From positions 1 through 64,000 of the forward strand of contig JAQGIP010000034.1 in NCBI GenBank assembly GCA_028291055.1: DNA of 64,000 nucleotides, written 5' to 3'. Positions 61,902 through 64,000 of the stretch are shown here, one piece after another. The DNA comes from Caulobacter sp. Lineage in GTDB: Bacteria; Pseudomonadota; Alphaproteobacteria; Caulobacterales; Caulobacteraceae. The position numbers and the translations under genes are program-made. How positions within the stretch are numbered: position 1 is the first letter of the stretch; every line of letters starts with the position of its first letter. The notes beneath the pieces are model-generated. The model was given only the letters and a program-made list of their open reading frames with translations. It did not search any database and had not been told where the DNA came from.

Positions 61902-62966
61902 ATGAAATTCCACCTCTCCGAAGAGCAGGAACTGATCCAGGACTCTATCCGCCGGACGCTGGAAGACGCCTGCCCGCCCGAGCGCCGCCGCGCAATCATC
62001 GCCACCGACGACGACTTCGATCCGGTCGTCTGGCAGGCGCTGATGGAATTGGGCGTCGGCGGCCTCTCCCTGCCCACCGAGCACGGCGGCAGCGGCCTTG
62101 GCCTGCTGGACGCGGCCTTGGCCATGGAGATCGTCGGCTACCAGGGTTCGCCCGCGCCGTTGCTCGGCCATCTGCTGGCCGGCCTCGCCCTCGCCGGTTC
62201 GGACAACGAGGCCGCCAAGGCGAAGTACCTGCCCGGTTTGGCCGACGGCTCGCTCATAGGCGCCTTCGCTGTAGGCGACGGCTGGGAGCCTGCCAGCTGG
62301 ACCCCGACCGTCAGCGGCAACATGGTCAGCGGCGTCGTCCGCTTCGTCGGCGGCGCGGCTCGTGCGGGCCTCTTCGTGGTCGGCATCCAGGGCGGCGGGC
62401 TTGTCGCGGTGGAATCCGGCGAAGGTGTGAGCATCGCCTCAGTTGCGACTTCCGATCCAACCCGTCCCCTTTCCACCGTCACCTTCGCGAACGCGCCCTG
62501 CACGCCTCTGGGCGACGCGGACCTCGGCCAGAAGGTTTTCGACGCCGGCCTCGTGCTGCTGGCCGCCGACGCCCTTGGCGGCGCGCAACGCTGTCTCGAT
62601 CTCTCCGTCGACTACGCCAAGACCCGCGAGCAGTTCGGGGTAATCATCGGCCAGTTCCAGGCCGTGAAGCACCAGTTGGCCAACATGGCCCTGGAGGTCG
62701 AGCCGGCCCGGGCCCTGGTCTGGTACGCCGCCTATGCCGCCGACGCGGGCCTCCCCGACTCGAGCCGCGTCGCCGCCCAGGCCAAGGCCCACCTGGCCGA
62801 CCGCTTCACCTCGGTGACCAGAGCCGCCGTGCAGGCCCACGGCGGCATCGGCTACACCTGGGAATACGACCTGCAGCTCTGGTTCCGCCGCGCCCTCTTC
62901 GACCGCGCCTACCTGGGCGCCCCTTCCTTGCACCGCGAACGCGCGGCGGTGATGGCCGGCTGGTGA
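61902..62966 (+). CDS. Acyl-CoA dehydrogenase, short subunit of a second heteromeric pair
   Basis: This 354-aa protein begins MKFHLSEEQELIQDSIRRTL and ends with VQAHGGIGYTWEYDLQLWFR. The middle domain is shortened and lacks the SEPxxGSD loop, as in the short subunit at 52571-53677. It starts 4 bases after its long partner. ChsE-type alpha2-beta2 enzymes bind one FAD per heterodimer at the subunit interface. It precedes the dienoyl-CoA-reductase-like SDR by 1 base. Confidence 0.86.
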   Translation: MKFHLSEEQELIQDSIRRTLEDACPPERRRAIIATDDDFDPVVWQALMELGVGGLSLPTEHGGSGLGLLDAALAMEIVGYQGSPAPLLGHLLAGLALAGSDNEAAKAKYLPGLADGSLIGAFAVGDGWEPASWTPTVSGNMVSGVVRFVGGAARAGLFVVGIQGGGLVAVESGEGVSIASVATSDPTRPLSTVTFANAPCTPLGDADLGQKVFDAGLVLLAADALGGAQRCLDLSVDYAKTREQFGVIIGQFQAVKHQLANMALEVEPARALVWYAAYAADAGLPDSSRVAAQAKAHLADRFTSVTRAAVQAHGGIGYTWEYDLQLWFRRALFDRAYLGAPSLHRERAAVMAGW

Positions 62967-62967
62967 G

Positions 62968-63822
62968 ATGAGCGCCGGGCGCTACCCAGAGCCGCCGCCG
63001 TTCGAAGCCGGCTTCCTGCCTCCCGGGACCTTGGCCGGCCAGGTGGCGCTGGTCACCGGAGGCGGCTCGGGCCTCGGGCTCGGCATGGCCATGGCCTTCG
63101 CCCAGGCGGGCGCGGATGTCGCCGTGTTGGGCCGTTCGGCGGAGAAGCTCGAGGTTGCTGTCGGCCAGTTGGAGTCCCTTGGCGTCCGGGCCTTGGCCGT
63201 TGCCGCCGACGTGCGCAATGAAGCGGGGGTCGCCCCCGCCTTCGACGCCGTGGAGGCCACCCTCGGTCCCGTCACCATCCTGGCCAATAACGCGGGCGGC
63301 AACTTCCCCGTCCTGGCCGATAAGATGAGCGCCAACGCCTGGCGCTCGGTCACCCGCATCGCCCTCGACGGCGCCGTCCTCTACGCCACCGAGTTCACCC
63401 GCCGTACAGGCCGCGGCGGCGGGGCCATCATCAACAACTCCGCCCACTACGTCTGGAGCGGCTTTCCCGCCGACGCCCACTCCGCATCGGCCAAGGCGGG
63501 CATCGTCGGCCTGACCAAGGCCCAGGCCCGCCTTTGGGCGGCCCACGGCATCCGGGTCAACTGCCTGACCGCCGGCTTCTTTCCCCACCCCGTCTCCGGG
63601 AGCGGCGATGGTCCCGAGGCCCTCGAACGCCTGGGCGCCATGATCCCCGCCGGCCGCACCGGCCGCATGCAGGAGTTCGGCTGGGCCGCCGCCTTCCTCT
63701 GCTCCCCCTTCGCCGCCGCGATCAGCGGCGTCGCCTTGACCATCGACGGCGGCGACAGTCTGCGTCGCAGCCTGATGAGCCCGGCCTTCACGCCGCCCCG
63801 CGAACGGGAGAGCCTCTGGTGA
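62968..63822 (+). CDS. SDR, 2,4-dienoyl-CoA-reductase-like
   Basis: This 284-aa SDR has TGGGSGLGLGMAMAFAQAGA and ILANNAGGNF. The active-site Lys is in HSASAKAGIVGLTKAQARLW, with no Tyr at the usual place four residues before it. Mitochondrial and peroxisomal 2,4-dienoyl-CoA reductases share this (S)ASAK form and use a differently placed Tyr, so this is likely an NADPH-dependent reductase of unsaturated acyl-CoA. It starts 1 base after the short dehydrogenase subunit and overlaps the next frame by GTGA. Confidence 0.78.
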   Translation: MSAGRYPEPPPFEAGFLPPGTLAGQVALVTGGGSGLGLGMAMAFAQAGADVAVLGRSAEKLEVAVGQLESLGVRALAVAADVRNEAGVAPAFDAVEATLGPVTILANNAGGNFPVLADKMSANAWRSVTRIALDGAVLYATEFTRRTGRGGGAIINNSAHYVWSGFPADAHSASAKAGIVGLTKAQARLWAAHGIRVNCLTAGFFPHPVSGSGDGPEALERLGAMIPAGRTGRMQEFGWAAAFLCSPFAAAISGVALTIDGGDSLRRSLMSPAFTPPRERESLW

Positions 63823-64000
63823 TAGCCCTCTTTCCGGCCCGGCCCTTCGCGGGCGGGACCGCCCTCGCGGTCGGCGCGCCCCTGGCCCTGACCGCCGACA
63901 TCGAGGCCGGCGGCTACGCCGTCACCCATGTGCCGGCCCTCGAAGACGAGAACACCGCCGGCGCGGCCCTCGACCTGACGCCAGCCGCCTCCATCCTGCT
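63819..64000 (+). CDS. Start of a further operon gene, cut by the window end
   Basis: A GTG start overlaps the stop of the SDR (GTGA, 63819-63822), and the frame stays open for 60 codons to the window end. It begins VIALFPARPFAGGTALAVGA and has GC-rich third positions like its neighbours. The family cannot be identified from this piece. The tight overlap supports it as the next gene of the operon. Confidence 0.5.
   Translation, partial: MIALFPARPFAGGTALAVGAPLALTADIEAGGYAVTHVPALEDENTAGAALDLTPAASIL

Noticed and set aside
1-64000. Search for CRISPR arrays, tRNA/rRNA genes, integrase or transposase genes and att sites
   Set aside because: No regularly spaced repeats, no cloverleaf-like or rRNA-like segments and no recombinase-like protein were seen on either strand by reading; a covariance-model scan was not possible.

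Overview
The window is GC-rich DNA, with G or C in most third codon positions, from an alphaproteobacterium, most likely of the Caulobacterales/Sphingomonadales type (for example Caulobacter or Phenylobacterium). This rests on three large TonB-dependent receptors placed beside catabolic genes, many acyl-CoA dehydrogenases, crotonases and SDRs, and a CCCGGCGAAAGCCGGG-type intergenic palindrome common in that group. I see no rRNA, tRNA, CRISPR array, transposase or phage gene. The window is almost wholly a catabolic island.

Module 1 (about 0.07-33.8 kb) starts with a two-subunit Rieske oxygenase and a diol-dehydrogenase-like SDR. It continues with two thiolase-like/DUF35 pairs, a ThDP lyase resembling benzaldehyde lyase, an acyl-CoA dehydrogenase, crotonases, amidohydrolases and a CaiB-type CoA-transferase. 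A separate-looking SDR/hydrolase/LysR/GntR block lies at 13.7-17.7 kb. Then come a TonB receptor facing an amidohydrolase/PaaK-like ligase operon, a cytochrome P450, an aldehyde dehydrogenase, a hydrolase-flavin reductase fusion and a DUF2889 protein. Two inverted 15-bp copies of CAATAGTGATATTAG lie in the TonB/amidohydrolase promoter, and look-alikes occur upstream of other module-1 units.

A transition block (33.8-39.1 kb) holds a feruloyl-CoA-synthase-family ligase, a TonB receptor and a divergent LysR regulator.

Module 2 (39-64 kb) holds two MFS carriers, a TonB receptor, three AMP-forming ligases, four crotonases, five acyl-CoA dehydrogenases (two adjacent long/short pairs of the ChsE1-ChsE2 kind), a MaoC dehydratase, two SDRs, a patatin-like lipase, and TetR and GntR regulators. 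Almost every promoter here carries a copy of a CTAG-centred element (best form TTATATAACTAGGTG). This defines a candidate regulon of seven sites at six promoter regions, plausibly controlled by the TetR protein at 41499-42152.

Together the genes describe uptake of a hydrophobic or cyclic acid through TonB/MFS carriers, CoA activation, alpha,beta-dehydrogenation, hydration, oxidation, and carbon-carbon cleavage by retro-aldol or ThDP lyase chemistry, with ring oxygenation in module 1. The substrate cannot be named from sequence. Steroid/bile-acid-like, terpenoid or lignin-derived aromatic acids all fit parts of the content. Several proteins have lost hallmark residues (an adenylation protein, a P450, a thiolase-like protein and several crotonases); these are the most interesting parts.
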